A stretch of 41,344 nucleotides of DNA from Defluviitaleaceae bacterium (GTDB taxonomy: Bacteria > Bacillota > Clostridia > Lachnospirales > WRAX01), in assembly GCA_009784575.1 (NCBI GenBank), contig WRBK01000017.1, forward strand, positions 1 through 41,344, given 5' to 3'. Position 1 is the first letter of the stretch. Each line of letters begins with the position of its first letter. The notes beneath the pieces were generated by a model. The model worked only from the letters and a program-made list of their open reading frames with translations. It searched no databases and was not told where the DNA came from. Of this stretch, positions 14,455 to 23,884 are shown piece after piece. The translations under genes and the position numbers were made by a program.

Positions 14455-16041
14455 CTAATTCATAAAGTTTATGATGTTATCAGTATAATCTTGCACCAGC
14501 TCATGGCGCATAAATTCTATCAAGCGGTTAATAAGTGCCGCCGCCTCTGCTTTATACATCAGCTCTTGCGGATGCAGCATGCCATTTTCATCAGACCATA
14601 TAAGACCTATGCGCGATGCCGCATATATATCGCGCCTCGCCCAATCGCCTATCATATGGTCATCCATAAACGGCGTTATCGGTGTTGGCTCCATTCCTAG
14701 GTTAGAAAGCCCAAGAAAACGTAGCGCAAGCACAAAGGCTTCCTCTCTGCGCAAAATCTCATTTGGATGGAAATGTCCATCGCCCCGCCCAATAGCTATG
14801 CCCATGTCATTAACCGTCATAATATACAAAAAGTCTGGTCTGCTAGGGTCCACATCAGGAAACACAAGGTTTATCGTTGGTTGATTATTACCCCTGCCCC
14901 TCGGCGGTTGCGGTATCAGGCTCTCATCTAGCGGCAAGCGTACAGCCCTCGATAGCATCATAATAAATTCACCGCGCGTAACGCCTTGGTTCGGCACAAA
15001 ATGTGCAGGGTCTCCTGAAAGCACTTCCATAGCAAACAATCTACGTATATCTCCGAACGCCGCATGTCCCTGCAAAAAGTTTAGATTAGGAGCAAACAAG
15101 TCCTCAAAGGTATTGAATGTAGATATTGTAGCACGACCCGTGGTCGGTGTTCCATAGAAAATATTTGGTAAAATATTAATTTCATACAAAAGCCCGCTTT
15201 GATTAGACATTACCTCGCGATAATTGCCGTCAAAGCTTATAAGCGTGGGTTCATTCGAGCCATATTGCAACTCCTTACTAACAGATACACTAGGCACAAG
15301 ATGATATTGCATCTGCCATTCATCAGTGGACACAATACCATCTAGCCGATGTGTCTCTGTAGCGGACCAAGCTGACAAAAAGCCATATATCTGCCCCATA
15401 ACCTCATGGGTCACAAGCCCACTGTCATCATCAGTAGTATAAACAGCACGCATAGATATATTGCCACTGTAATACGTAACACCAGGTGTAATATCACGCA
15501 ATATGCTTACATTATGATTGCTTTGCGCAGGTATAAGCGTAAATGTCGTGCCATTTGCAATAATAGTCTCCGTCCAGCTTGTCACAGTGTAGTTTTCTAC
15601 AATCTGATTGCCTTCTCTGCGCCAGTCTATTCTAAAGGTAATATTTCTGTTTATGCTACCATCCGCACCTGTGGCCGCATTCGCCTCAATGCGGTAGTTC
15701 ACGGTAGCCTGACCAGAATCCAATCCAGCCGCCCCAACAGCCGTGCCGCCAGGCTGCACACGCAATGTACCCTCAAATTCAACAGGTACACCAGCAAGCC
15801 AAATAATTTCTTTATACACAAGTTCCGTTACAGCACTGCCGCGCCCACGCGTAGCCGTCTGTGCCGCGGCAACTTGCGCCGTGGTTGGCAATCGCACACC
15901 TTCCGTTATGCCACCAAAAAAACTCATCTGCCCTGTGCCTGGCCGCGCTTGCGCCGCGGCATATAACGTAGTAGTGGACGCAGGCAAAAGCATAATAACA
16001 GCCAACACCATTGCCATAGCAATCTTTAGTATTTTCCTCAT
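14455..16041 (-). CDS. SLH-domain cell-wall protein (C-terminal SLH repeats)
   Basis: A 528-residue exported protein. A signal peptide (MRKILKIAMAMVLAVIMLLP, cleavage near LYAAA) is followed by about 300 residues of beta-rich sequence of no recognised family. Three SLH repeats follow from about residue 340: FGDIRRLFAMEVLSGD with ITRGEF-like GVTRGEFIMML, then FPDVDP...GIAIGRGDGHFHP...LRREEA, then DDHMIGDWARRDI...KAEAAALINRL. SLH domains bind pyruvylated wall polymers and hold the protein in the cell wall. The ATG at 16041 follows GGAGGGATAAA. It lies 35 bases downstream of a second SLH gene and is probably cotranscribed with it. Only three lysines occur in the mature protein. Confidence 0.9.
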   Translation of the reverse strand: MRKILKIAMAMVLAVIMLLPASTTTLYAAAQARPGTGQMSFFGGITEGVRLPTTAQVAAAQTATRGRGSAVTELVYKEIIWLAGVPVEFEGTLRVQPGGTAVGAAGLDSGQATVNYRIEANAATGADGSINRNITFRIDWRREGNQIVENYTVTSWTETIIANGTTFTLIPAQSNHNVSILRDITPGVTYYSGNISMRAVYTTDDDSGLVTHEVMGQIYGFLSAWSATETHRLDGIVSTDEWQMQYHLVPSVSVSKELQYGSNEPTLISFDGNYREVMSNQSGLLYEINILPNIFYGTPTTGRATISTFNTFEDLFAPNLNFLQGHAAFGDIRRLFAMEVLSGDPAHFVPNQGVTRGEFIMMLSRAVRLPLDESLIPQPPRGRGNNQPTINLVFPDVDPSRPDFLYIMTVNDMGIAIGRGDGHFHPNEILRREEAFVLALRFLGLSNLGMEPTPITPFMDDHMIGDWARRDIYAASRIGLIWSDENGMLHPQELMYKAEAAALINRLIEFMRHELVQDYTDNIINFMN

Positions 16042-16076
16042 TTTATCCCTCCTGCACCCTGCATTTCTTCATTAGA

Positions 16077-19001
16077 TTAATCAACCATTATAATCTGTGC
16101 TTGTATATTCATCCCTGGCTCCCTATCCGCTGGAGCTGGCATATCGCTTGTCATTATAAGCAATTGGTCGCCATTTTGCAATGCCCAGGGCTGAACAACA
16201 GCATTGTTGCGCCCTATCAGCGTGCCAGCATCCACTGTAACAGTCATTGTGTTATTCACATTAGATATAACATGCCATTGTCCCGTCACAGGGTCTTGTA
16301 TGCTCACATCACGCAGATGTATCACATCGCCGTCAACATTAAATATCGTACCGCGAGCAGACCTATTAGCAAAATTGTGTTGGAAAATATGGCTTGCTCT
16401 CGCGCCATCCGTCACAATTGTAAATACCTCGTCAAACACCGATGTTTCAGTATATGTCAAGAAGGTATCAAGGCTAAATGTGCCATGCGGCAAAAATACA
16501 GTGCGCGGGTCTATTGTAAATTCGCGCTGTACAGGCGTAAATGCCCATTCATTTCCAAAAAGTTGTGACATTGACTGCACAGTAAAGCTCGCGCCATCAT
16601 TTATTTCATCCACGCGCGCGCGCATTATCTGCAAACCGCTAGTATCTGGTCTTTCAAAAATATCAATAACAGCCGCCGTACCAGCACCGCTAAGCACCAC
16701 AGTCAAATAATCCGAAGGGAAAATGTCCAGCCCAGAAACCAAACGACCATGGCGGCGCACAATGGTTCCGATATCTGTATTTATATCAGCAATTTGTCCC
16801 GCCAACTGAATAGTTCCCGTACCATCTGCATGAATAACTGTGTCATTAGGCAGTCTCTCCTCGCGCTCCGAGCGGAAAGAAACCATGCGTACAGCTTCAC
16901 CCGCAAAATGATTTTCAAGCGCAAGATATACAGTGGTATCACCACGGCGACCAAACATATTTACAGCTTGGTCACGTGAAATCTGTTCATCATTATAGAA
17001 AAACTGTATATTGTTGCCACTTATACTAAACTGCGCAATCTCACGGTGGTCTGTCCAGCCCGTTTGCGCCAACGTTTGCGCATGTTCAATCACAATCTGA
17101 TTTTGTATAGAATTTATACCCGACAAGCTACCACGCACAATGCTTGAAATATGGCGGTTGCCGCCCTCAATCGTCATTTCTACCACAGATGTCATGACAT
17201 GCCCTGGTGCTATAATGGCTTCATTAACAAGCACCCTCGCCCAGTCACCCGTTTGTATAGCCAGCGGATTTAGCCTACGCCCATCACGCGTTATCAATAT
17301 GGATGTAGAAATATCAAACCATGTCGTCTGCCCGCTTTCAAATTCAAATAAAAGCGACAAATACCCATCATGATGTGTAATATTGCTAACACGCCCATAG
17401 CGCATAATATAGTTTGTAGCCGCAGAAATCATAAGAATAACGCCCGCATCCTCTGGGTCAGGGCGTATAAACACAATGTCGCCAGGGTTTATATTGTCTA
17501 TTGTCGTAGCATTAGGGTTAAATGAAAATGACGGGAAAAGATGATTGATATAGCTAGGCACAGCCGTATCAAAATGGCGCACCTTCTCTACATGCATCTC
17601 ATTTTCATAATAGCGCATAATGCGGCGTTGCCCATTGCTATCAATAATAACCATATAGCCAAAAGCAGGGTTATTCTCCACCACAAGCCCGCGCACCTCA
17701 TCCACAAGCACAGGCAAGCCCACAAAGCTAATGGATATCACCACATTATTGCGAAGCGTTAGTCGCAAATTCTGCCCATATGGCATAGTCGTTATATTGT
17801 GACGCTCTTGGTCCATCATGATATAGTTATTTCCGCGTCTATGCATAATAATCCCTTCTGCCATGCTATACATAAAGGAATCGTTATCAGCATTTTGCAA
17901 AACAATCGTACTCTCATCAGCATTTATCGCAAAAAGCCGCCCTTCAACATAGGTCGTCTGCGCTTCAGAAAGAACATTGATATATAAAACAGTATTTGTA
18001 TCAGATTCCACAATATACTCTATGGTGTCGCCCGCAACAAGCATACCCATGCCGCCTACAACGCCATTGTTAAACACAACAGCCCCTCTGTCCATTACTT
18101 GTGGTGAAGGGTTTTCTACTATCTGATATTGCAGTACATCCACTGTGCCATCACCAAGGCGCACATAAATATTGCGCCATAATGCCGCCTCGCCTGTGGT
18201 CACATATTGCGCATCTTGCACACGTGCCACTGTAGCGTGCTTTCTTTGCCAGCCATTTATTTCAAACAAAATGCTATCCATATTCGCCAGCACTTGCGCC
18301 ATTTCGCCGCGTGTAATATTGCCGCGCGGGTTAAAATTCGTACCATCACCGCGCATAATATTAGCCGCCACCACATGTTCAATAGCCATAAGATACGGTC
18401 CGCTTATATTTCTCCAATCATTAAAACCATACACTCGTGTAAGAGCCGCCGTAACATCAAAAATGCCAGGGCTAGCCGCAGATGCCGCACCAAATATCCA
18501 TGCCGCAACCTCTTCACGCGTAACATTAGCCCCCATATTATCTATATCATCAGGCACTATCATACCCAATTGCACAGCCACTGCCAAATAACCCGTAGAA
18601 AGCACATCTTCGGGGCTCGTTATACCTTCCTCCAACGCTATAGCCGTACCAACGGTGAGGGCAACAGCAGAAAAACCAAGGGTACGCATCACAAAAGACA
18701 GAGCCTCAAGCCTCGACAGGTTCTGGTTAGGCAAAAAGTTTGGTCCATCGCCATGTATAAGCCCAAGAGCCACACCACGCACAACTATCTCTTGTATAGG
18801 AGAATTTGACCCAACATCATTAAATTGCGCCGCATTTATCAGCGCATCCGCCTGTGTACGACCTGTGTAGATATTCTGCACTTGGTCGCGCAAAATATAA
18901 TCATCTGCAAAAACAACCATACTGGGCATTATCATCAACACCGCCAAAACAGCCGTAATTATTCTCCTGAAAATCTTGCTTCCTATTTTTTGCAAGGTCA
19001 T
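16077..19001 (-). CDS. large SLH-domain cell-wall protein (N-terminal SLH repeats)
   Basis: A 974-residue exported protein. After the signal peptide (ends SMVVFAD) come SLH repeats at about residues 60-240 (IVVRGVALGLIHGDGPNFLP with LSRLEALSFVMRTLG; TREEVAAWIFGAAS; HVVAANIMRGDGTNFNPRG with ITRGEMAQVLA). The remaining roughly 730 residues look like a series of beta domains with repeated short motifs such as GDTIEYIVES, INPGDIVFIRP, IQTGDWARVLV and LQNGDQLLIM, suggesting tandem small barrels. No enzyme motif is seen. It has no cysteine and only two lysines after the signal peptide. GAGGATGGGTGA precedes the ATG. It heads the SLH operon behind a sigma-28-like promoter. Confidence 0.9.
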   Translation of the reverse strand: MTLQKIGSKIFRRIITAVLAVLMIMPSMVVFADDYILRDQVQNIYTGRTQADALINAAQFNDVGSNSPIQEIVVRGVALGLIHGDGPNFLPNQNLSRLEALSFVMRTLGFSAVALTVGTAIALEEGITSPEDVLSTGYLAVAVQLGMIVPDDIDNMGANVTREEVAAWIFGAASAASPGIFDVTAALTRVYGFNDWRNISGPYLMAIEHVVAANIMRGDGTNFNPRGNITRGEMAQVLANMDSILFEINGWQRKHATVARVQDAQYVTTGEAALWRNIYVRLGDGTVDVLQYQIVENPSPQVMDRGAVVFNNGVVGGMGMLVAGDTIEYIVESDTNTVLYINVLSEAQTTYVEGRLFAINADESTIVLQNADNDSFMYSMAEGIIMHRRGNNYIMMDQERHNITTMPYGQNLRLTLRNNVVISISFVGLPVLVDEVRGLVVENNPAFGYMVIIDSNGQRRIMRYYENEMHVEKVRHFDTAVPSYINHLFPSFSFNPNATTIDNINPGDIVFIRPDPEDAGVILMISAATNYIMRYGRVSNITHHDGYLSLLFEFESGQTTWFDISTSILITRDGRRLNPLAIQTGDWARVLVNEAIIAPGHVMTSVVEMTIEGGNRHISSIVRGSLSGINSIQNQIVIEHAQTLAQTGWTDHREIAQFSISGNNIQFFYNDEQISRDQAVNMFGRRGDTTVYLALENHFAGEAVRMVSFRSEREERLPNDTVIHADGTGTIQLAGQIADINTDIGTIVRRHGRLVSGLDIFPSDYLTVVLSGAGTAAVIDIFERPDTSGLQIMRARVDEINDGASFTVQSMSQLFGNEWAFTPVQREFTIDPRTVFLPHGTFSLDTFLTYTETSVFDEVFTIVTDGARASHIFQHNFANRSARGTIFNVDGDVIHLRDVSIQDPVTGQWHVISNVNNTMTVTVDAGTLIGRNNAVVQPWALQNGDQLLIMTSDMPAPADREPGMNIQAQIIMVD

Positions 19002-19058
19002 TCACCCATCCTCATCTTGTAGTAGAGTTTCTGCTCTCCTCATTTGCATCTATATAAT

Positions 19059-19085
19059 ATATCGGCATATTTTTCTAAAATATTA
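19059..19085 (-). promoter_or_regulatory. sigma-28 (SigD/FliA)-like promoter of the SLH operon
   Basis: On the minus strand TAAT (19082-19085), a 15-base spacer and GCCGATAT (19059-19066). The -10 element matches the Bacillus subtilis SigD consensus at all eight positions; the -35 element has three of four. Transcription would start near 19052, about 50 bases upstream of the SLH gene. The -35 element overlaps the stop codon of the cyclophilin gene. Confidence 0.6.
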
Positions 19086-19934
19086 TCCACCAAATGGCAA
19101 AATTTCTATTCTTTCAATGATAACATCTTCAAGTGGCAAATCATTAGCTCCTACAGGCGTGTTGCCAATGGCATTAACCACATCCATGCCTGCAAACACC
19201 TGACCAAAAACGGTATGCATCATATCCAAATGTGGTGTACCACCATGCTGGATATAATACTCCATAAACTCAAATTCAGAGGCATATAGCTGCCCCAGAG
19301 TAGCACCATCCGCACCTTCCACAACCATATCGCGGCTTGATATAAAGCCTTCAAATTCCGATACCTGTGTGTGATGCAAGCTATTGTTTTGCACAATAAA
19401 GAACTGGCTCGTGTTCGTGCTAGGTCCTCTATTTGCCATGGACAACGCACCATTTATATGCTGCAAGCGATTTGTAAATTCATCTTCAAAAGTTCCGCCC
19501 CATATACTCTCACCGCCTGTGCCAGTACCCAAAGGGTCACCGCCTTGTATCATGAAGTTTTCAATAACCCTATGAAAAATCAAACCATCATAAAAGCCAT
19601 TTCTTGCATGTGTTACAAAGTTTTCCACAGCAAGCGGAGCATATTCTGGAAAAAGGCGTATGTGCATCTCACCAAAATTGGTATGCATTATGGCAAACTC
19701 TTCACCTATAGCTGGCGGCGCAATCTGATTTGCCAAAGCACCAGATTCAAAGCCTTCTATGGGGTCTATTTCATTTACATCTTCTATCTCTTCGGATTGC
19801 TGTTGGTTTTCTTGTGTATCATTTGGTGATGCCGCCCATTGTTCCACATCATCCGCGCCCACACAAGCCGTAAGTGCCAAACCAGCCGCCGCAACAATTG
19901 CAAGCATTATATGTTTTTTGCTATATCTTTTCAT
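19083..19934 (-). CDS. cyclophilin-type peptidyl-prolyl cis-trans isomerase, lipoprotein
   Basis: A 283-residue lipoprotein (lipobox L-T-A-C24) with an acidic linker (residues 30-65) and a cyclophilin domain from about residue 80. Family signatures are clear: FHRVIENFMIQGGDP with the catalytic Arg, GTGTGGESIWGG, FEDEF, GALSMANRGPSTNTSQFFIV and VFGQVFAGMDVVNAI. It probably assists folding of exported proteins on the outer side of the membrane, and its position just upstream of the SLH operon fits that. After the lipobox no lysine was found in about 259 residues, remarkable for a cyclophilin. The ATG is preceded by AGAGAGGAAATAAAATACA. Confidence 0.93.
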   Translation of the reverse strand: MKRYSKKHIMLAIVAAAGLALTACVGADDVEQWAASPNDTQENQQQSEEIEDVNEIDPIEGFESGALANQIAPPAIGEEFAIMHTNFGEMHIRLFPEYAPLAVENFVTHARNGFYDGLIFHRVIENFMIQGGDPLGTGTGGESIWGGTFEDEFTNRLQHINGALSMANRGPSTNTSQFFIVQNNSLHHTQVSEFEGFISSRDMVVEGADGATLGQLYASEFEFMEYYIQHGGTPHLDMMHTVFGQVFAGMDVVNAIGNTPVGANDLPLEDVIIERIEILPFGG

Positions 19935-19983
19935 TGTATTTTATTTCCTCTCTGTTTTTCAGAATTTAGACAACACGCAATCT

Positions 19984-20012
19984 ATTATACTACATTTCAC
20001 CTGTTTACTCAA
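19984..20012 (-). promoter_or_regulatory. promoter of the cyclophilin gene
   Basis: On the minus strand TTGAGT (20007-20012), a 17-base spacer and TATAAT (19984-19989), 50 bases upstream of the start codon. Confidence 0.65.
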
Positions 20013-20135
20013 GCCCAAATTTCTGAAAAATAAACTACAATTGTATGTCTTTTTGATTACAACCCTGCCCAATTTCTGACACGGCTTGAACTATGTCATT
20101 TTCTTTACAATTTCTCGACAATACTGTGATATTAT

Positions 20136-20164
20136 TTGACTATATCTCAAATATTATCTATACT
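20136..20164 (+). promoter_or_regulatory. promoter of the DUF4163/DUF3298-like gene
   Basis: TTGACT (20136-20141), a 17-base spacer and TATACT (20159-20164), 25 bases upstream of the start codon at 20190. Confidence 0.65.
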
Positions 20165-20189
20165 GTTAAACAGAAAGGAAGTTGGGCTT

Positions 20190-21260
20190 ATGAAAACATA
20201 CAAAAAACATAAATTTAATATAAGGCATCTGCTGTCTACTATTTTAGTTGCAACTTTTATTGTTGTTACCTCTATTGGGCATGTCGCCCTCACAGCATCG
20301 TCAGCCACATCATCTGCGGCACTCATTTTTGCCAATCTCGGTGTGCAAGATGCCCCACAAAGACCAACAATCATAGGTTTGGAAATAACAGGTCAGATAC
20401 CAATAGCCCAAACTGGCAACTCCAGATTGGACAATGAACTCGAAGAGCGTTGGACATCACAATACAACGCCTTTATGCAAAACCATGCAGCAAGTGCTTT
20501 ATCAATAGATTCTAGCGTAGAACATTTCACGTCCACCAATTTCGTATCTACTGCATTCATAAAAGAAGCTTCATCCGTTTCCACAACCGCTGTAATTTCC
20601 ACAACAGTAATAGATACATCAACAAGCAATATAATAACCCTTCCCGAATTTAACGTAAATATCTTGCAAATAGTAAATAATTATATCGATAGCCAAATAG
20701 CCGCAAGGCCTCATGGTTTCGCCAGCTTTTCTGGCATAGATGCCAGCCATCCATTTTATCTGGACGGTGACCTTTTAGTCATACCTTTTGGCTCTGCGGA
20801 ACTAATCCCTACGGAACGCGGCATACACAGAATTACGCTTTCCATCAGCAATATTGAAGAACATGTTTTTACGAGCGATTCCTTTAGGGTGCTAGAGCCA
20901 ACGCAATACAACACAATAATGATTCGCCTTGGCGACGTTATGCGCAGTTTTGGTTATGAGGTAAGGTGGGATAATATCACACGTACCGCCAGCATCCTTA
21001 TGGACGGCGTTTTGGTAAGCACTGTAACCATAGGCGAAAACTCATACTACTACCTCAGTGGTCGCGCAAGAGAGCTAGAAGTAGCCCCAATGCTATTTGA
21101 TAACCTAACCTATGTGCCGCTATCTTTCTTTAGCGAGGTTGTCGGCATACCAACCACTGTTAGTTCAATCGGTATAACAGCATCAAGATACCATTTTTCT
21201 ACAACGATAACAATGAACCCTGCCTTAAATGATGTATCAGTTTCTTCCGAGCTAAGATAA
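20190..21260 (+). CDS. exported protein with DUF4163/DUF3298-like and copper-amine-oxidase-N-like domains
   Basis: A 356-residue protein with an N-terminal signal or anchor segment (residues 11-32). Residues about 60-245 resemble the DUF4163/DUF3298 pair found in RsiV-type proteins (paired pattern: GNSRLDNELEERWTSQYNAF, later TLPEFNVNILQIVNNYIDSQI, HPFYLDGDLLVIPFGSAELIP). The last 100 residues resemble a copper-amine-oxidase N-terminal (stalk) domain: IRLGDVMRSFGYEVRWDN, TASILMDG, YYLSGRARELEVAP, FDNLTYVPLSFFSEVVG. Both domains are wall- or membrane-associated in Clostridia; in RsiV the DUF3298 part binds lysozyme. A role in wall sensing is only a guess. The ATG at 20190 follows AAAGGAAGTTGGGC. 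Only one lysine occurs after the N-terminus. Confidence 0.75.
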   Translation: MKTYKKHKFNIRHLLSTILVATFIVVTSIGHVALTASSATSSAALIFANLGVQDAPQRPTIIGLEITGQIPIAQTGNSRLDNELEERWTSQYNAFMQNHAASALSIDSSVEHFTSTNFVSTAFIKEASSVSTTAVISTTVIDTSTSNIITLPEFNVNILQIVNNYIDSQIAARPHGFASFSGIDASHPFYLDGDLLVIPFGSAELIPTERGIHRITLSISNIEEHVFTSDSFRVLEPTQYNTIMIRLGDVMRSFGYEVRWDNITRTASILMDGVLVSTVTIGENSYYYLSGRARELEVAPMLFDNLTYVPLSFFSEVVGIPTTVSSIGITASRYHFSTTITMNPALNDVSVSSELR

Positions 21261-21310
21261 GGGTTCACACATTTTTAGACTCCTTCTTTGTTAAACATAA
21301 ACAAACTCCC

Positions 21311-21350
21311 TGAGCTTTCCCATTACTTTAGTGGGAAAGCTCAAAAATTT
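21311..21350 (+). terminator. strong hairpin between the exported gene and aroB
   Basis: A perfect 12-base stem TGAGCTTTCCCA / TGGGAAAGCTCA (21311-21322, 21332-21343) with a 9-base loop, followed by AAAAATTTT. It probably ends the upstream transcript. Because it ends only 27 bases before the proposed aroB start, with no clear promoter in between, it may instead attenuate aroB expression. Confidence 0.6.
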
Positions 21351-21369
21351 TGCTTGGCAGGTGATTTTT

Positions 21370-22455
21370 TTGTATCCGATAATGATAAGGAATACTTGGT
21401 CAGATTTGGTTCTTGAGTTGCATAAAATCAATACACCTCAGCGCAAATTCTTTATTGTGATTGACGAAGCTATCTTTGATACATATTCTGATGACATTTC
21501 CAAAACATTCAGAGCATCTGTGCTTATCAATCAAAGTATCACTATATTCGCTATCAATGTCGAAGCCAAGAGTATTGCTACCACTATGGCTCTGCTAAAA
21601 TACTTTCACGAAAATAGATTGGATAGGTCTTCTCTAGTCGTAGCTATTGGCGGTGGGGCTATATCAGACATTGCTGGTTTTGCTGCATCTATATATATGC
21701 GCGGCATTGATTACATAACACTCCCTACCACATTGCTTTCTATGGTAGATGCTTCCATAGGCGGCAAAACAGGCGTGGACTTTGAGGGCGTAAAAAATCT
21801 AATTGGCACTTTTCACAATCCATCCTTAGTCTACATCAATGTAGATACCTTAAAATCACTAAACCACGCACAATATATTTCGGGCTTGGCAGAAGTAATA
21901 AAATATGGCATAATATCAGATAGCAATTTTTTTGAATATATCAGCGACCACCGCCAAGAAGTAGCCTCCCGAAACCCAGAGGCATTAGAAAAAATCATCA
22001 ATACTAGCATAAGCATAAAATCCAAAATTGTTGCCGAAGATGCAAAAGATAGGGGTATACGCCAAATTCTTAATTATGGCCACACCTTTGGTCATGCCAT
22101 AGAGGCTTTATGTGATTTTAAGTTGCCGCATGGTCACTGCGTAGCTCTAGGCATAATATGCGCCGCAAATTTCTCCAAAAACATGAATATGATGTCAATG
22201 TTCCACGTGGAACATATTTATGATATCCTAAGCTTTTTTGGTTTGCCCACAAAGCTGCCAAAAAAATTTAAGCTAACCGCAGAAGACATATACCAAAAAA
22301 TGCTAGTAGATAAAAAAGCAGAAAATGGCAATATAACTTTGATAATCTCACATAAAATAGGTTCTGCAAATATACATCGTGGCGCGGAAAAAGACGATGT
22401 TATTAGTGCTATAAAATCAATATTATGGGAGCGACCCCCGCTTGTTCTTGTATAG
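21370..22455 (+). CDS. aroB: 3-dehydroquinate synthase
   Basis: A protein of about 361 residues catalysing the second step of the shikimate pathway, converting DAHP to 3-dehydroquinate with NAD and a divalent metal. The NAD and active-site core is intact: GGGAISDIAGFAASIYMRG, TLLSMVDASIGGKTGVDF, KNLIGTFHNP, GLAEVIKYGII, and the metal ligands in NYGHTFGHAIEAL and HGHCVALG. The TTG at 21370 is proposed as start because AGGTGA lies 5 bases upstream and the protein then begins like the family (YPIMI). An ATG at 21331 would lie inside the terminator hairpin; the ATG at 21382 lacks a well-spaced ribosome site. It is the first gene of aroB-lspA-rluD. Confidence 0.93.
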   Translation: MYPIMIRNTWSDLVLELHKINTPQRKFFIVIDEAIFDTYSDDISKTFRASVLINQSITIFAINVEAKSIATTMALLKYFHENRLDRSSLVVAIGGGAISDIAGFAASIYMRGIDYITLPTTLLSMVDASIGGKTGVDFEGVKNLIGTFHNPSLVYINVDTLKSLNHAQYISGLAEVIKYGIISDSNFFEYISDHRQEVASRNPEALEKIINTSISIKSKIVAEDAKDRGIRQILNYGHTFGHAIEALCDFKLPHGHCVALGIICAANFSKNMNMMSMFHVEHIYDILSFFGLPTKLPKKFKLTAEDIYQKMLVDKKAENGNITLIISHKIGSANIHRGAEKDDVISAIKSILWERPPLVLV

Positions 22456-22470
22456 AAGGAGATGCAGTGC

Positions 22471-22956
22471 ATGAAAATCATTAAACAACATGTATTGCCC
22501 ATAGCTTTTGTGCTGTTTCTTTTGGGCATAGACCAATTAACAAAGTACCTAGCAGTAGTGCATTTAGCACCCATCAGAGAATTTGTTTTAATAGATGGTG
22601 TGTTCTCACTTTTGTATCACGAAAATTCTGGCATGGCCTTTGGGCTGTTTCAGGACGGGCGTTGGGTTTTTGTTGGGCTTACGATACTAGCCATGGGCTT
22701 TTTTGTGTATTATTATCTAAGCCTTCCCCGCACGCGATATCATAGCATTATGCGGTTTTTTCTGCTCATGCTAATGGGCGGCGCACTTGGCAACTTTGTA
22801 GACCGCCTCATACAGGGCTATGTGGTAGATTTCTTTTATTTTAGCCTAATCAATTTTCCTATCTTTAATGTAGCCGACATCTTTTTGGTGGTCTCCATTT
22901 TTGCTTTGGCTATAATGATATTATTTGTAAAGGAGCCAAAAAGTGGTTTGTTATAA
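22471..22956 (+). CDS. lspA: lipoprotein signal peptidase (signal peptidase II)
   Basis: A 161-residue membrane protease with four hydrophobic helices that removes signal peptides from lipoproteins after lipid attachment. The family motifs are present: GIDQLTKYLAV, FSLLYHENSGMAFGLF, GGALGNFVDRLIQGYVVDFF and FPIFNVADIFLVV, with the catalytic Asp pair in GNFVDR and NVADI. The ATG at 22471 is chosen, with GAAGGAG 9 bases upstream; the ATG at 22462 abuts that ribosome site. It overlaps rluD by 14 bases. Its substrates in this window would include the lipoproteins at 73, 19934 and perhaps 27279. Confidence 0.95.
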   Translation: MKIIKQHVLPIAFVLFLLGIDQLTKYLAVVHLAPIREFVLIDGVFSLLYHENSGMAFGLFQDGRWVFVGLTILAMGFFVYYYLSLPRTRYHSIMRFFLLMLMGGALGNFVDRLIQGYVVDFFYFSLINFPIFNVADIFLVVSIFALAIMILFVKEPKSGLL

Positions 22957-23884
22957 GATAGAAGCCGACGATATTGGCACAAGGCTAGATATTTTTGTGC
23001 AATCAAAATTAGAATTAACGCGCAATGCGGTTCAGAAGCTCATCGAGGGCGGTAATATACTTGTCAATGGAATACCCTCAAAGACAGGCTATCGCTTGCG
23101 TACGGGTGATGTTATAGACATATCCCTCCCCGAGCTTTCCGAAGCAGAGATTTTGCCGCAAGATTTGCCGCTTGATGTCATATATGAAGATGCCGACCTC
23201 ATCGTTATAAATAAGCCGAAGGGCATGGTTGTTCATCCTGCGGCAGGGCATAGCAACGGCACGCTCGTCAACGCGCTTTTACATCATTGCAAAGGTAGCC
23301 TGTCTGGCATCAATGGCATTATGCGCCCTGGCATAGTTCATAGAATAGACAAGGACACATCAGGGCTTTTGGTGGTCGCAAAAAACGACCGCGCCCATAA
23401 CGCACTAGCAGAGCAATTCGCGGCACATAGCATAGCGCGGGAATATTACGCCCTTGTTCACGGCGGCTTAAAAGAAGATGAAGGCACAATTGATGCGCCC
23501 ATAGCAAGGCACAAAATACATCGCAAAAAAATGGCAATCATGCCAGATGGCAAGCGAGCCGTCACCTATTGGAATGTATTGGAGAGACTAGGGCGATATA
23601 CCCTAATAAAATGCACATTAGATACAGGGCGCACACACCAAATCCGCGTGCATATGGCAAGCATAGGACGACCTGTACTTGGCGATGCCGTCTATGGTAG
23701 CGAAAAACAGCCTTTTAAAACCGATGGACAGGTGCTTCATGCGAATTTGTTGGGTTTTATTCATCCCACATCAAAGGAATATATGAAATTCACAGCCCCC
23801 CTACCAGATTACTTCGAGAGGGTGCTGTCCAGCATAGGATTCAAAGCCACGTCAAACACATATTCCACAAATGCCTTTCTATAG
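22943..23884 (+). CDS. RluD/RluA-family 23S rRNA pseudouridine synthase
   Basis: A 313-residue protein with an N-terminal S4 RNA-binding domain (residues 8-60: TRLDIFVQSKLELTRNAVQKL, GNILVNG) and the RluA-family catalytic domain: VINKPKGMVVHPAAGH, then GIVHRIDKDTSGLLVVAK with the catalytic Asp, and TGRTHQIRVHMASIGRPVLGD. It would convert uridines in helix 69 or related sites of 23S rRNA. It starts with GTG at 22943, inside lspA, with AAGGAG 8 bases upstream, so it is translationally coupled. Its last 76 bases overlap the convergent Nudix gene, an unusually long tail-to-tail overlap. Confidence 0.94.
   Translation: MVCYKIEADDIGTRLDIFVQSKLELTRNAVQKLIEGGNILVNGIPSKTGYRLRTGDVIDISLPELSEAEILPQDLPLDVIYEDADLIVINKPKGMVVHPAAGHSNGTLVNALLHHCKGSLSGINGIMRPGIVHRIDKDTSGLLVVAKNDRAHNALAEQFAAHSIAREYYALVHGGLKEDEGTIDAPIARHKIHRKKMAIMPDGKRAVTYWNVLERLGRYTLIKCTLDTGRTHQIRVHMASIGRPVLGDAVYGSEKQPFKTDGQVLHANLLGFIHPTSKEYMKFTAPLPDYFERVLSSIGFKATSNTYSTNAFL

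Noticed and set aside
21331-21369. aroB start at ATG 21331
   Set aside because: That ATG lies in the loop and stem of a strong hairpin and has no ribosome site; the family N-terminus begins later.
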